From an uncultured Campylobacterales bacterium (GTDB lineage Bacteria; Campylobacterota; Campylobacteria; Campylobacterales; Arcobacteraceae): a stretch of DNA of 64,000 nt. Below the pieces are notes generated by a model. That model was not told the origin of the DNA. It searched no databases and saw only the letters and a program-made list of their open reading frames with translations. Where the stretch lies: the NCBI GenBank assembly GCA_947503785.1, contig CANNFB010000011.1:1-64000 (forward strand), written 5' to 3'. Position numbers and translations under genes: made by a program. Position 1 is the first letter of the stretch, and the number at the start of each line of letters is the position of its first letter. Positions 27,017 to 34,974 of this stretch are shown piece by piece.

Positions 27017-27487
27017 ATGAACATTATAGAAGGTAACTTAAGTCTTAATGGTAGTGAAAAAATTGCTATTATTAATGGAAGATTTAACCACATTATTACA
27101 GATAGATTAGTTGAAGGTGCACAAGATGCATTTAAAAGACATGGTGGAAATATAGATAACTTAGAGCTAATTTTAGTTCCAGGTGCTTTTGAAATTCCTT
27201 TTGCTTTAGATAAAGCATTAGCAAGTGGAAAGTATGATGCAGTTTGTTGTGTTGGTGCAGTAATTCGTGGAGCAACTCCTCATTTTGATTATATATCAGC
27301 AGAAGCTACAAAAGGTATTGCAACAGTTGCTTTAAACTATGGAAAACCTGTATCAAATGGTGTTTTAACTACTGACACTATTGAGCAAGCAATTGAGAGA
27401 GCTGGTTCAAAAGTTGGAAATAAAGGTGCTGAAGCAATGGTTACTATCATTGAAATGTTAGACCTTTACTCTAAGATGGAGAAATAA
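27017..27487 (+). CDS. ribH: 6,7-dimethyl-8-ribityllumazine synthase
   Basis: 156 aa. Penultimate step of riboflavin synthesis. Conserved segments are [18 protein letters not shown] (start of the alpha/beta sandwich), [14 protein letters not shown], the catalytic loop [18 protein letters not shown] with His at residue 89, and [16 protein letters not shown] with the phosphate-binding region. Good GGAG ribosome site. It is followed by nusB after one base. Confidence 0.97.
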   Translation: MNIIEGNLSLNGSEKIAIINGRFNHIITDRLVEGAQDAFKRHGGNIDNLELILVPGAFEIPFALDKALASGKYDAVCCVGAVIRGATPHFDYISAEATKGIATVALNYGKPVSNGVLTTDTIEQAIERAGSKVGNKGAEAMVTIIEMLDLYSKMEK

Positions 27488-27488
27488 T

Positions 27489-27887
27489 TTGGCAACTAGA
27501 ACACAAGCACGTGAATCTGTAATCGGGCTTTTATACGCTTATGATTTAGGAAATGAAGGTATTGTTAAATTTGTTGATGAAATTTTAGAAGATAAGAAAA
27601 TAAGAAATAAACAAAAAGAGTTTGCACTGAATCTTTTTAACGGTGTTGTTGAAAATATTGTAAAAATTGATGAAGAGATTGTTTCTCATTTAAATCAAGG
27701 TATTTTATCTGATATTGGTTCAGTTGAAAAATCTATTTTAAGATTAGCAGTTTATGAAATTCAATACGCAGAACTTGAAAAAGCTATTATTATCAATGAA
27801 GCAATAGAACTAGCTAAAAAATTAGCAAGTGATGGTGCTCCAAAGTTTATGAATGGCTTACTAGATAAAGTTGAAAAGCTTAAATAA
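27489..27887 (+). CDS. nusB: transcription antitermination factor NusB
   Basis: 132 aa, TTG start. NusB with NusE (S10) binds boxA and allows rRNA antitermination. Family landmarks are TRTQARESVIGLLYAYDLG at the start, VEKSILRLAVYEIQYAE near 80 and INEAIELAKKLASDGAPKFMNGLLDKV at the end, the most conserved part. Its stop overlaps the pyrF ATG (TAATG). Confidence 0.96.
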   Translation: MATRTQARESVIGLLYAYDLGNEGIVKFVDEILEDKKIRNKQKEFALNLFNGVVENIVKIDEEIVSHLNQGILSDIGSVEKSILRLAVYEIQYAELEKAIIINEAIELAKKLASDGAPKFMNGLLDKVEKLK

Positions 27888-28585
27888 TGAATAATTCTAT
27901 GAAACTTTGTGTATCTTTAGATTTGCCAACAGCAAAAGAAAATCTTGAACTTGTTAAAACAATTAAAGATTTTGACGTATGGTTAAAAGTTGGATTTAGA
28001 TCTTATATAAGAGATGGAAAGAAGTTTCTAGAAGATATAAAAGCTATAAATCCTAATTTTAAAATATTTTTAGATTTAAAACTTTATGATATTCCAAATA
28101 CTATGGCTGATGCTGCAGAAGAAATTGCAAAGTTTGGTATTGTAGATATGTTTAACGTTCATGCAAGTGCTGGAGTTAATGCTATGACTACTGTAATGGA
28201 AAGAATTAAAGATATTCCAAATAAACCTCTTGTATTAGCTGTAACTGCGCTTACATCTTTTGATAATGAATCATTTAAAGCTATTTACAATGAAGACATT
28301 TCTTCAAAAGCTACGCAATTTGCAAAAGATACTCATGTTTCTGGAATTGATGGTGTTGTTTGTTCTGCTTTTGAAAGTTTAGATATTAAAAACAATACTT
28401 CTTTAGATTTTATTACTTTATGCCCAGGAATTAGGCCTTTTGGTGAAGATGCTGGGGATCAAAAAAGAGTTGCTGATATTCCTTTTTCAAAAGAAAATAA
28501 AGTTGATTTTATTGTTGTAGGACGACCGATATATAAAGCTACTAATCCAAGAGATGTAGTAGAAAAAATATTATCAAATATATAA
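27887..28585 (+). CDS. pyrF: orotidine 5'-phosphate decarboxylase
   Basis: 232 aa. Last step of UMP synthesis. The active-site tetrad region FLDLKLYDIPNTM lies at residues 61-73 (Asp63, Lys65, Asp68). The phosphate loop IVVGRPIYKATNPRDVV is near the C-terminus. A second in-frame ATG four codons on (MKLCVSLDLP) may be the true start. It is the last gene of the kdsA-ribH-nusB-pyrF block and is convergent with the diguanylate cyclase. Confidence 0.96.
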   Translation: MNNSMKLCVSLDLPTAKENLELVKTIKDFDVWLKVGFRSYIRDGKKFLEDIKAINPNFKIFLDLKLYDIPNTMADAAEEIAKFGIVDMFNVHASAGVNAMTTVMERIKDIPNKPLVLAVTALTSFDNESFKAIYNEDISSKATQFAKDTHVSGIDGVVCSAFESLDIKNNTSLDFITLCPGIRPFGEDAGDQKRVADIPFSKENKVDFIVVGRPIYKATNPRDVVEKILSNI

Positions 28586-28595
28586 AAAGAGAAAT

Positions 28596-30062
28596 CTAGC
28601 CTTCAACAGTTTGATTTCTACCTTGATCTTTTGCTTTATAAAGTAAAAGATCTACTCTGTTTATAAAACTATCAAGTTCTTCTTCTTTCTTATATTCTGT
28701 ACATCCAATACTTATGGTAATTTTTAAATCAGTATTTTCAATGCTTAAGTTACTTATCTCTTTTCTAATTCTTTCAGCAAGTGAATAAGCACTTTTACTA
28801 TTTGAATTTGATAGCATAATAAGAAATTCTTCTCCTCCATATCTTGAAACCAAATCAGATTCTCTAGTATTTTTACTTAATATTTTAGCTACTTCTTTTA
28901 TAGTTAAATCTCCTATATGATGTCCATAGGTATCATTTACATTTTTAAATAAGTCTATGTCTAGTAATAAAAGTGATATATCTTGATTATATCTATTCGC
29001 TATATTTACTAATTTTTCAGATTCCCTTCTCATAGCCCTTCTATTTAAGAGAGAACTTAAAGAATCTCTATTTGCTAATTTTTCTACTTTTCTATTTAAA
29101 ATAATTAAATAACACAACATGTATATAATAGATAAAATAAATATTAACAATAGCACTTGAACGAGAGAGTTTTTTATTATTGATATGGTTTTTTCTTTAT
29201 GGTTTTCGATATATACAAGTTTTATCATATCATTAAAGATTGATAATTCAAAAGTAGTATTATTCTGTTCTAAAACATCATTTAATTTAAAATTTTCGCT
29301 ACTTGCAATAATTTCATTATCTTCATTTACTAAGTATAGTTCACCTGATAAATTATCTTGATGAATCATACTATTTAATGTTTTAAGACCAATATCAATT
29401 GATAATACACCCATAAACTGCTCATTATTTACTATAGGTAAGGATAAAGTAGCTAGATAACCTTTTCCTGCAGAATCTTGATACAGTTTTGTAAGTATAA
29501 GCTCATTAGCTGGGTTATTACTTGGACTTGCTTCTGTCCAAGATTCTTTTTTATAAATATTAGTTAAAAAATCTTTTTTCCATACTTCGTTTGAAGGAGC
29601 AATGTATAAAAAGTTTTTTGCTGATGTGTAATAAACCCATTGTATATCATGCATAGAATTTAAAATAGTTTTAAATAATGGCTTTAAATATAAAACTGAA
29701 TGTAATTCTTGAACTATATCTAAATCAAGTTCTTCTAGTTTACCTATTCCACTAAGAGAGGATTCTATATTATCTAATACACATAATATATTGTATGTAT
29801 CTTCTTTTTCTTTTATTTCACTGTATGCTGGATGACTTAATTCATTTATTTGTAAGTTGTTTGTTAAAATATCTTTTAAAGAAAAAATAAATGCTTTATT
29901 TATTGAAAAATATTCATTTATATATTTTGTTTTATCTGTAAGTTTTTGCAGTTTATTTTTATTGAAATTAGTTTCTTCTTTTATATAAATATAGTTTAAT
30001 CCAATAAAAAGAACTATAAGTAATAGTATGAAAATATTGAATAATCTAAATATATTTTTCAA
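28596..30062 (-). CDS. membrane diguanylate cyclase with periplasmic Cache-type sensor
   Basis: 488 aa. A first membrane helix (residues 7-27) and a second near 300-325 enclose a periplasmic domain of about 270 residues. Segments such as WVYYTSAKNFLYIAPSN, ILTKLYQDSAGKGYLATLSLPIVN and FMGVLSIDIGLKTLNSMI are typical of dCache sensors. The GGDEF domain occupies about 335-488; the active site reads RYGGEEFLIML near 404, with DIDLFKNVNDTYGHHIGD upstream, so it should be catalytically active. I see no RxxD inhibitory site five residues before GGEEF (sequence is SDLVSRYGGEEF). It makes c-di-GMP in response to an unknown ligand. Confidence 0.92.
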   Translation of the reverse strand: MKNIFRLFNIFILLLIVLFIGLNYIYIKEETNFNKNKLQKLTDKTKYINEYFSINKAFIFSLKDILTNNLQINELSHPAYSEIKEKEDTYNILCVLDNIESSLSGIGKLEELDLDIVQELHSVLYLKPLFKTILNSMHDIQWVYYTSAKNFLYIAPSNEVWKKDFLTNIYKKESWTEASPSNNPANELILTKLYQDSAGKGYLATLSLPIVNNEQFMGVLSIDIGLKTLNSMIHQDNLSGELYLVNEDNEIIASSENFKLNDVLEQNNTTFELSIFNDMIKLVYIENHKEKTISIIKNSLVQVLLLIFILSIIYMLCYLIILNRKVEKLANRDSLSSLLNRRAMRRESEKLVNIANRYNQDISLLLLDIDLFKNVNDTYGHHIGDLTIKEVAKILSKNTRESDLVSRYGGEEFLIMLSNSNSKSAYSLAERIRKEISNLSIENTDLKITISIGCTEYKKEEELDSFINRVDLLLYKAKDQGRNQTVEG

Positions 30063-30163
30063 AGTTGATCCTTAAATATATGTTTTTATTATACTACTTT
30101 CTTCATTTATAATATATTTATTTTAAAAGGTTTTATTTAAGTATGTTTTAAGTGATTTACTAT

Positions 30164-30169
30164 TATAAT
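30164..30169 (+). promoter_or_regulatory. possible -10 box of the tRNA cluster
   Basis: TATAAT 41 bases before the first tRNA gene, in AT-rich DNA without a clear -35 box. The position suits a promoter for the eight-tRNA array. Confidence 0.35.
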
Positions 30170-30209
30170 TCCCATCCAAATTTCATCATATATGAAACTT
30201 GTAAAACGC

Positions 30210-30300
30210 GGACAGTTGGGTGAGCTGGCTTAAACCATATCCCTGCTAAGGATACGTACTGGCAACGGTACCGAGGGTTCGAATCCCTCACTGTCCGCCA
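30210..30300 (+). tRNA. tRNA-Ser (GCT)
   Basis: Acceptor GGACAGT pairs with ACTGTCC, discriminator G, CCA encoded. Anticodon loop CTGCTAA gives GCT. The long variable arm (class II) confirms serine. Confidence 0.95.
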
Positions 30301-30309
30301 CTTTAACCA

Positions 30310-30386
30310 GGGTCTATAGCTCAGCTGGTTAGAGCACTCGGCTCATAACCGAGTGGTCGAAGGTTCGAGTCCTTCTAGACCCACCA
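30310..30386 (+). tRNA. tRNA with CAT anticodon, probably tRNA-Ile2 (lysidine-modified)
   Basis: GGGTCTA pairs with TAGACCC; CCA encoded; anticodon loop CTCATAA. It is not an initiator, since position 1 pairs. The GGCTCATAACC anticodon arm is like bacterial Ile2 genes, whereas the other elongator CAT gene (30718) looks like Met. The call between Ile2 and Met is an inference. Confidence 0.85.
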
Positions 30387-30397
30387 CTATAATGTAT

Positions 30398-30474
<77 letters not shown>

Positions 30475-30529
30475 TTATCTAAGTAGAAGTTGTAATACTA
30501 TTTAGGTTGATTTTTTATTACTATAGTGT

Positions 30530-30606
<77 letters not shown>

Positions 30607-30628
30607 CTTTTTTAAATTATTTTGTTAA

Positions 30629-30705
<77 letters not shown>

Positions 30706-30717
30706 ATATAGCCATGT

Positions 30718-30794
30718 GTCAAGGTAGCTCAGCTGGCTAGAGCGCTGGTCTCATAAGCCGGAGGTCGAGGGTTCGAGTCCCTCTCTTGACACCA
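30718..30794 (+). tRNA. tRNA with CAT anticodon, probably elongator tRNA-Met
   Basis: GTCAAGG pairs with TCTTGAC (last pair G-T), discriminator A, CCA encoded. Anticodon loop CTCATAA within GGTCTCATAAGCC, the form common in bacterial elongator tRNA-Met. Confidence 0.88.
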
Positions 30795-30840
30795 CTTTTA
30801 ATTTCACAATAGTGATTTTAAAACTTAAATTTTTATTGTT

Positions 30841-30918
30841 GCTGGTGTAGCTCAGCTTGGCTAGAGCAGCTGATTTGTAATCAGCAGGTCGGGGGTTCAA
30901 GTCCCTTCACCAGCTCCA
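30841..30918 (+). tRNA. tRNA-Thr (TGT)
   Basis: GCTGGTG pairs with CACCAGC, discriminator T, CCA encoded; anticodon loop TTTGTAA inside the stem GCTGA/TCAGC. Confidence 0.95.
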
Positions 30919-30953
30919 TTAAATAAAAACTGCAAATATACAAACTTAGTTCT

Positions 30954-31028
30954 TGGGGTATGGCCAAGTGGTAAGGCAACGGCTTTTGGTGCCGTCATTC
31001 GTAGGTTCGAATCCTACTACCCCATCCA
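30954..31028 (+). tRNA. tRNA-Gln (TTG)
   Basis: TGGGGTA pairs with TACCCCA, discriminator T, CCA encoded; anticodon loop TTTTGGT inside ACGGC/GCCGT. Last gene of the array. Confidence 0.95.
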
Positions 31029-31174
31029 CTATTTAAGCAATCCTAACTTACAATTCAATTTAAAATCAACTTATTTAATACTATTTTTTTGCAAAGTCAT
31101 AACAAAGTCTTGTTTTATTTAGGTCTTGAAATGGCTCTTTTTCTATAAAATCTTTCAATAATAAAATCTATAAC

Positions 31175-31203
31175 TTGCATTTAAATATAAAAAGTGATAC
31201 AAT
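31175..31203 (+). promoter_or_regulatory. near-consensus sigma-70 promoter of a small transcript
   Basis: TTGCAT (31175-31180) and TACAAT (31198-31203) are separated by exactly 17 bases. This is one of the best promoters in the window; most genes here lack a -35 box. The start would be near 31210. Confidence 0.6.
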
Positions 31204-31233
31204 TTTAATAACATAAATAATATGGAGGTGTTA

Positions 31234-31257
31234 ATGACGAAGGTTATACATTTTTAG
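31234..31257 (+). CDS. seven-codon ORF, MTKVIHF
   Basis: ATG to TAG, with GGAGGTG ending five bases upstream, a nearly perfect ribosome site, stronger than that of most full genes here. It may be a leader peptide. Nothing about its function can be read from the sequence. Confidence 0.3.
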   Translation: MTKVIHF

Positions 31258-31340
31258 TATTGTTAAAAGACTAATTAAAAATAATTTACTATAAAGTAAA
31301 TAGTATAAATATATATTTTTATTTATACCATATTGAATTA

Positions 31341-31377
31341 AAGGGGAAAAGGTTTGAAATCTTTTCCCCTTTTTTTG
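31341..31377 (+). terminator. strong intrinsic terminator
   Basis: AAGGGGAAAAG, loop of nine bases, CTTTTCCCCTT: eleven perfect pairs followed by six more T residues. It ends the small transcript that starts near 31210. Confidence 0.85.
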
Positions 31378-31383
31378 TCATAA

Positions 31384-31515
31384 GAATATTATGATAACTT
31401 AATTGCATTAGATGATATTGGTGAAGGTTACTCAAGTTTAAACATGCTAATAAAGCTTAGACCAAATATTATTAAAATAGATAGAAATATCATAGATGGA
31501 ATTGATATTGTATAA
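31384..31515 (+). pseudogene. remnant of an EAL-domain c-di-GMP phosphodiesterase
   Basis: The reading frame after the TAA at 31381 encodes ALDDIGEGYSSLNML (31405 on), then LRPNIIKIDRNIIDG and a TAA at 31513. This matches the EAL core in which DDFGTGYSSL is followed by a strand ending in IKID. The part before it (EAL motif, first metal ligands) and after it is missing, and no start codon is present, so it is a decayed fragment. It stands between the small transcript and the enoyl-CoA hydratase gene. Confidence 0.75.
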
Positions 31516-31527
31516 AAGGATAATGAA

Positions 31528-32307
31528 ATGAATTATAAATACATTATTGTAGAGAAAAAAGAGAATAAGGTAGGCTTAATTATTTTAAATCGACCAGATG
31601 CTTATAATGCTTTATCAAGAGCTTTAATAAATGAAGTTTCAAGTGCAATTACAAAGTTTGAAGAAGATAGAAATATTGCTGCGATTGTTTTAACAGGTGG
31701 TAATAAAGTGTTTGCAGCGGGTGCTGATATTAAAGAGTTGGCAAAATTAGATTTTGCAAGTGCTTATAATAATGAATTTATTACTAAAGAGTGGAAAGCC
31801 TTAGAAAATCACAATAAGCCAATAATTGCAGCAGTTGCAGGTTTTGCACTAGGTGGAGGATGTGAGCTTTCTTTATTATGTGATATTACTATTTGTGATT
31901 CAAGTGCAAAATTTGGACAACCAGAGGTTAAAATAGGCACAATGCCAGGAATTGGTGGAACTCAAAGGCTAACAAGAGCAGTTGGAAAATCAAAAGCTAT
32001 GTTAATGTGTTTAACTGGTGATTTGATTGATGCAAAGGAAGCATTGGCTTATGGTCTTGTTTCGAAAGTTAGTATTGAGGGAGAAGTGGTAAATGATGCC
32101 CTTGAAATTGCTTTAAAAATTGCTTCTATGAGTCAGCCCGTAGTTAGACTTATAAAAGAATCTGTGAACAATGTTTATGAGACTAGTTTGCAAGTAGGAT
32201 TAGAAAATGAAAGAAAGTCTTTTTATTCAACATTCTCTTTATCAGATAAAAATGAGGGAATGAATGCTTTTCTTGAAAAAAGAAAAGCTAATTTTACGGA
32301 TAAATAG
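31528..32307 (+). CDS. enoyl-CoA hydratase/isomerase (crotonase) family protein
   Basis: 259 aa. Crotonase fold: LNRPDAYNALSRALINEV at the start, AAGADIKELAKL (first oxyanion-hole segment), AVAGFALGGGCELSLLCD with the first catalytic Glu, and FGQPEVKIGTMPGIGGTQRLTRAVG with the second. Both Glu residues are present, so hydratase activity is likely. No other beta-oxidation genes are nearby; the gene sits between remnants of c-di-GMP genes, which suggests an insertion or rearrangement. The ribosome site is AAAGGA. Confidence 0.92.
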   Translation: MNYKYIIVEKKENKVGLIILNRPDAYNALSRALINEVSSAITKFEEDRNIAAIVLTGGNKVFAAGADIKELAKLDFASAYNNEFITKEWKALENHNKPIIAAVAGFALGGGCELSLLCDITICDSSAKFGQPEVKIGTMPGIGGTQRLTRAVGKSKAMLMCLTGDLIDAKEALAYGLVSKVSIEGEVVNDALEIALKIASMSQPVVRLIKESVNNVYETSLQVGLENERKSFYSTFSLSDKNEGMNAFLEKRKANFTDK

Positions 32308-32309
32308 AG

Positions 32310-32393
32310 ATTGTAGAAAATATTTCTTACAGTTATGATAAGGTAAAATATAAAGGTGCAAAGTTTACTGTTGCATTAAATCATATTAGATAA
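32310..32393 (+). pseudogene. possible remnant of a GGDEF domain C-terminus
   Basis: An open stretch directly after the crotonase stop encodes VENISYSYDKVKYKGAKFTV, then ALNHIR and TAA, without a start codon. The pattern (helix end, F/Y-x-y-k-g-x-k-f-T-V) resembles the strand of GGDEF domains that precedes the SIG motif. The match is short and weak, but it agrees with the EAL remnant on the other side of the crotonase gene. Confidence 0.25.
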
Positions 32394-32406
32394 AAAAAGG
32401 ATTTTT

Positions 32407-33630
32407 TTGAATTATAGTTTTGATGATATTTTAATACTAATAGTTGCCAATAAGAAAGAAGATAGAGATATTCTTAAAAATATTCTTTCTAAATATTTTA
32501 AATATATAGATGAAGCAGAAAATGGAAAAATAGCTTTTGAAAAATTTAGAGAAAATAAAAATATTGATATTATTATTTCAGATATAAATATATCTGAAAT
32601 TGATGGAATTAATTTATTAAAATTAGTTAGAATGTCGAATTTTAATATACCTTTTCTTCTTACAACTGAAAAAATTGATACAGAAGTACTTCTTAAAGCT
32701 GTTGAACTTAATGTAAGTTCTTTCTTATTAAAGCCAGTTGCTTTTTCAAAATTATTAGAAAAAGTTGATCTTTTTTGTGAACAAAGAATTATGGAAAAAA
32801 GACTTATTTTAAAAAAAGAAGAAATAAAAAATTATCTAGAAGCTGTTGATAAAGTTTCTTTAATATATAAAATGTATGAAAATGGGAAAATAACATACAT
32901 GAATGAAAGTATGAAAGAAGTTACAAAATATAATGATGAAGATATAAAAGAATTAAATTTCAGTGATATTATACATCCCGATATTACAAAAAAAAGTATA
33001 GAAGATACTTGGACACAAATCAAAAGTAATAAATTATGGAGAGGAAACACAAAGTTTATATCAAAAGATAAAGAAGTGTTCTATTTAAATAATACTATTT
33101 TTAAAATTAACAATTTACTAGAAGATGAATATATTACAATCTCTTTTTTAAATACAAAAGAAAATCTAGAAAAAAGAGATTTTCATAAAAAGGTATTATT
33201 AAAAATTCAAGAAGCAAATAAAAAAGAATTTGAACTTAAAAAGATAAATAATAAATTAAGTGAGGAATTAGAAGATTGTAAAAATATTATTTCAAATTGT
33301 AATGAGGATAAATTAATTAATCTAGAAAATAATTTGACTTCTAAAGAGAAAAAAATAAAACTCTTAGAATCTGAAATCCTTGAATTTCAAGAGAAATACA
33401 CAAAAATGCTTCAAAATAAAAAAGATGAATTAGAACATCATATTAACAATGTACAAAAGCATAGAATGCTTATGGATAAGATTAAAAATGAAATCAAAAA
33501 TCAAAACATAGAACTAGATGCAGCTCATGATAAAATCAAAGTATCATTAGCTGACATTACAAGAAAAGATAAAATTATTAAAGATTTAAGATTTATTATT
33601 GAGGAGATGGAAAATAATTTAGGACAGTAA
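32407..33630 (+). CDS. response-regulator receiver protein with PAS domain and coiled coil
   Basis: 407 aa, TTG start. Receiver domain at 1-120 with acidic pair Glu18-Asp19, phosphoacceptor Asp59 (IIISD) and Lys110 (LLKP). A PAS domain follows at about 145-260 (MYENGKITYMNESMKEVTKY, then NFSDIIHPDITKKSIED). The last 140 residues are a long Lys/Glu-rich coiled coil (KKINNKLSEELEDCKNII, then LENNLTSKEKKIKLLESEIL). There is no output enzyme or DNA-binding domain, so it likely works by protein contact. No kinase gene is adjacent. Confidence 0.88.
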   Translation: MNYSFDDILILIVANKKEDRDILKNILSKYFKYIDEAENGKIAFEKFRENKNIDIIISDINISEIDGINLLKLVRMSNFNIPFLLTTEKIDTEVLLKAVELNVSSFLLKPVAFSKLLEKVDLFCEQRIMEKRLILKKEEIKNYLEAVDKVSLIYKMYENGKITYMNESMKEVTKYNDEDIKELNFSDIIHPDITKKSIEDTWTQIKSNKLWRGNTKFISKDKEVFYLNNTIFKINNLLEDEYITISFLNTKENLEKRDFHKKVLLKIQEANKKEFELKKINNKLSEELEDCKNIISNCNEDKLINLENNLTSKEKKIKLLESEILEFQEKYTKMLQNKKDELEHHINNVQKHRMLMDKIKNEIKNQNIELDAAHDKIKVSLADITRKDKIIKDLRFIIEEMENNLGQ

Positions 33631-33681
33631 TAAAGTTATTTAAGTAGTAGTCACTATTTAGCTTAGCTATACTAGAATATC

Positions 33682-33727
33682 TTTCATAAAAGCTATTATT
33701 TTCATAAAAGCTATTATTTTCATAAGC
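33682..33727 (+). repeat. 18-base tandem repeat, about 2.5 copies, in a gene-free gap
   Basis: The unit TTCATAAAAGCTATTATT recurs with period 18 in the 294-base gap 33631-33924. I see no gene, RNA or promoter signature in that gap. Short readable stretches on the minus strand (33 codons starting near 33832) have no ribosome site at proper spacing. Confidence 0.7.
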
Positions 33728-33924
33728 CATTTATTTGGAATTATTAACCAAGCCCAATTTATTTTGAAAGTACTTTTTTACTATATGGATAGTTAGTGAT
33801 AAACGCATCAGTACATTTTGCTTAGGCTTCATCCTAATAATTAAAAAGAAGTTTTTTTCTTTATTTTATAAGATAAGTCTTTTAGTACAGAAATTCAAAA
33901 ATATAGTTTTTCAACAGTATCTTT

Positions 33925-34974
33925 TTATTCTATACTTTCTTCTTTTTTTAATTCACTAAATTCACTTGTTTCTATTGCATCTTCATTATAGTATTCCATT
34001 TTGTTTTCTGCCGTTTCTAAGTCTTTTAATTGTGCAATATGAAAAATAGCATCACCTTCTTGAATTAAAGGTATTTCAGATTTTCCAATAATAACACCAT
34101 CAAAAGTCGCTTTAATTTCAAAGCTTTCATCACCTAATGGCTCATCAACATAAGCTATTGTTTCGCCTTCTGTTACCATATCACCTAAAGCTTTAATCGT
34201 TCTAATAATACCACTTTCAGTAGATCTAATCCACTGGCTACTTCTTGTAATAATTGGATTTTTAAACTTTTTCTTAGTAGATACAGAAGGAAGCATTTGA
34301 GATTCTCTTAAGATATTAACAATACCTTTTACTCCAATTCTAATAGATGTTTCATCAAATCGTAAAGCTTCTCCTGCTTCATATAAAAGTACAGGAATAC
34401 CTTTCTCTTGAGCTTCAGCTCTTAATGAACCATCTCTTAATTCAGAATGCAAAACAATTGGTGCTTCAAATACTTTTGCTAGATTATAAGTAAACTCATT
34501 ATCTAAATTTGTTCTAACTTGTGGTAAGTTTGATTTATGAATTGCTGCTGTGTGTAAGTCTATTCCAAAATCACATTTAGACACGATTTCATCGAAAAAA
34601 ACTTTTGCAACACGACTTGCTAATGAACCTTTTTTAGTTCCAGGAAAAGATCTATTTAAATCTCTTCTATCTGGCATATATCTAGATAGTGTCATCACTC
34701 CATAGATATTTACAATTGGAATTAGAACTATAGTTCCTTTAAGTCTTTTTAATATATTTAACTTTCTAAATCTTCTTATTATTTCAATTCCGTTTAGTTC
34801 ATCTCCATGAATTGCTGCACTAATAAACATAGTAGGGCCATCTTTTTTACCTCTAATTACTCTTATTGGTAAATCCATTGGAGAATGGTAAAGTTTTGGT
34901 AATTCTAGGTTTATAGTTACATTTGTACCTTTTAATATTTGTTTACCTGCAAATTCTATATTCTTATGCTCCAA
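33925..34974 (-). CDS. succinylglutamate desuccinylase/aspartoacylase family metallohydrolase (M14-like)
   Basis: 349 aa. Zinc site: AAIHGDELNGIEIIRRF at residues 53-69, with His56 and Glu59 as ligands; a third His is in FGIDLHTAAIHK near 138-148. PDRRDLNRSFPG near 115 is the Arg/Asn substrate-binding signature. A C-terminal beta-barrel of biotinyl type (SGIIRTIKALGDMVTEGE, IPLIQEGDAIFHIA) is typical of this group. It overlaps the rimK end by 11 bases. With RimK (adds Glu) and a RimB-like protease it probably acts on glutamyl products; the true substrate is unknown. Confidence 0.88.
   Translation of the reverse strand: MEHKNIEFAGKQILKGTNVTINLELPKLYHSPMDLPIRVIRGKKDGPTMFISAAIHGDELNGIEIIRRFRKLNILKRLKGTIVLIPIVNIYGVMTLSRYMPDRRDLNRSFPGTKKGSLASRVAKVFFDEIVSKCDFGIDLHTAAIHKSNLPQVRTNLDNEFTYNLAKVFEAPIVLHSELRDGSLRAEAQEKGIPVLLYEAGEALRFDETSIRIGVKGIVNILRESQMLPSVSTKKKFKNPIITRSSQWIRSTESGIIRTIKALGDMVTEGETIAYVDEPLGDESFEIKATFDGVIIGKSEIPLIQEGDAIFHIAQLKDLETAENKMEYYNEDAIETSEFSELKKEESIE

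Larger units (their letters stand above)
31210..31378 (+). ncRNA. candidate small RNA or leader-peptide transcript
   Basis: The stretch from the promoter to the terminator at 31341-31377 predicts a free-standing transcript of about 165 bases. It contains GGAGG (31224-31228) before a seven-codon ORF, then a hairpin GTATAAATA / TATTTATAC at about 31300-31326, then the terminator. There is no gene of normal length in it. It could be a small regulatory RNA, a toxin-type micropeptide or an attenuation leader whose former target was lost. I do not recognise a known RNA family. Confidence 0.45.

Noticed and set aside
33730-33900. Minus-strand readable fragments in the gap after the REC-PAS gene
   Set aside because: Frames are short and interrupted; no motif, no properly spaced ribosome site.
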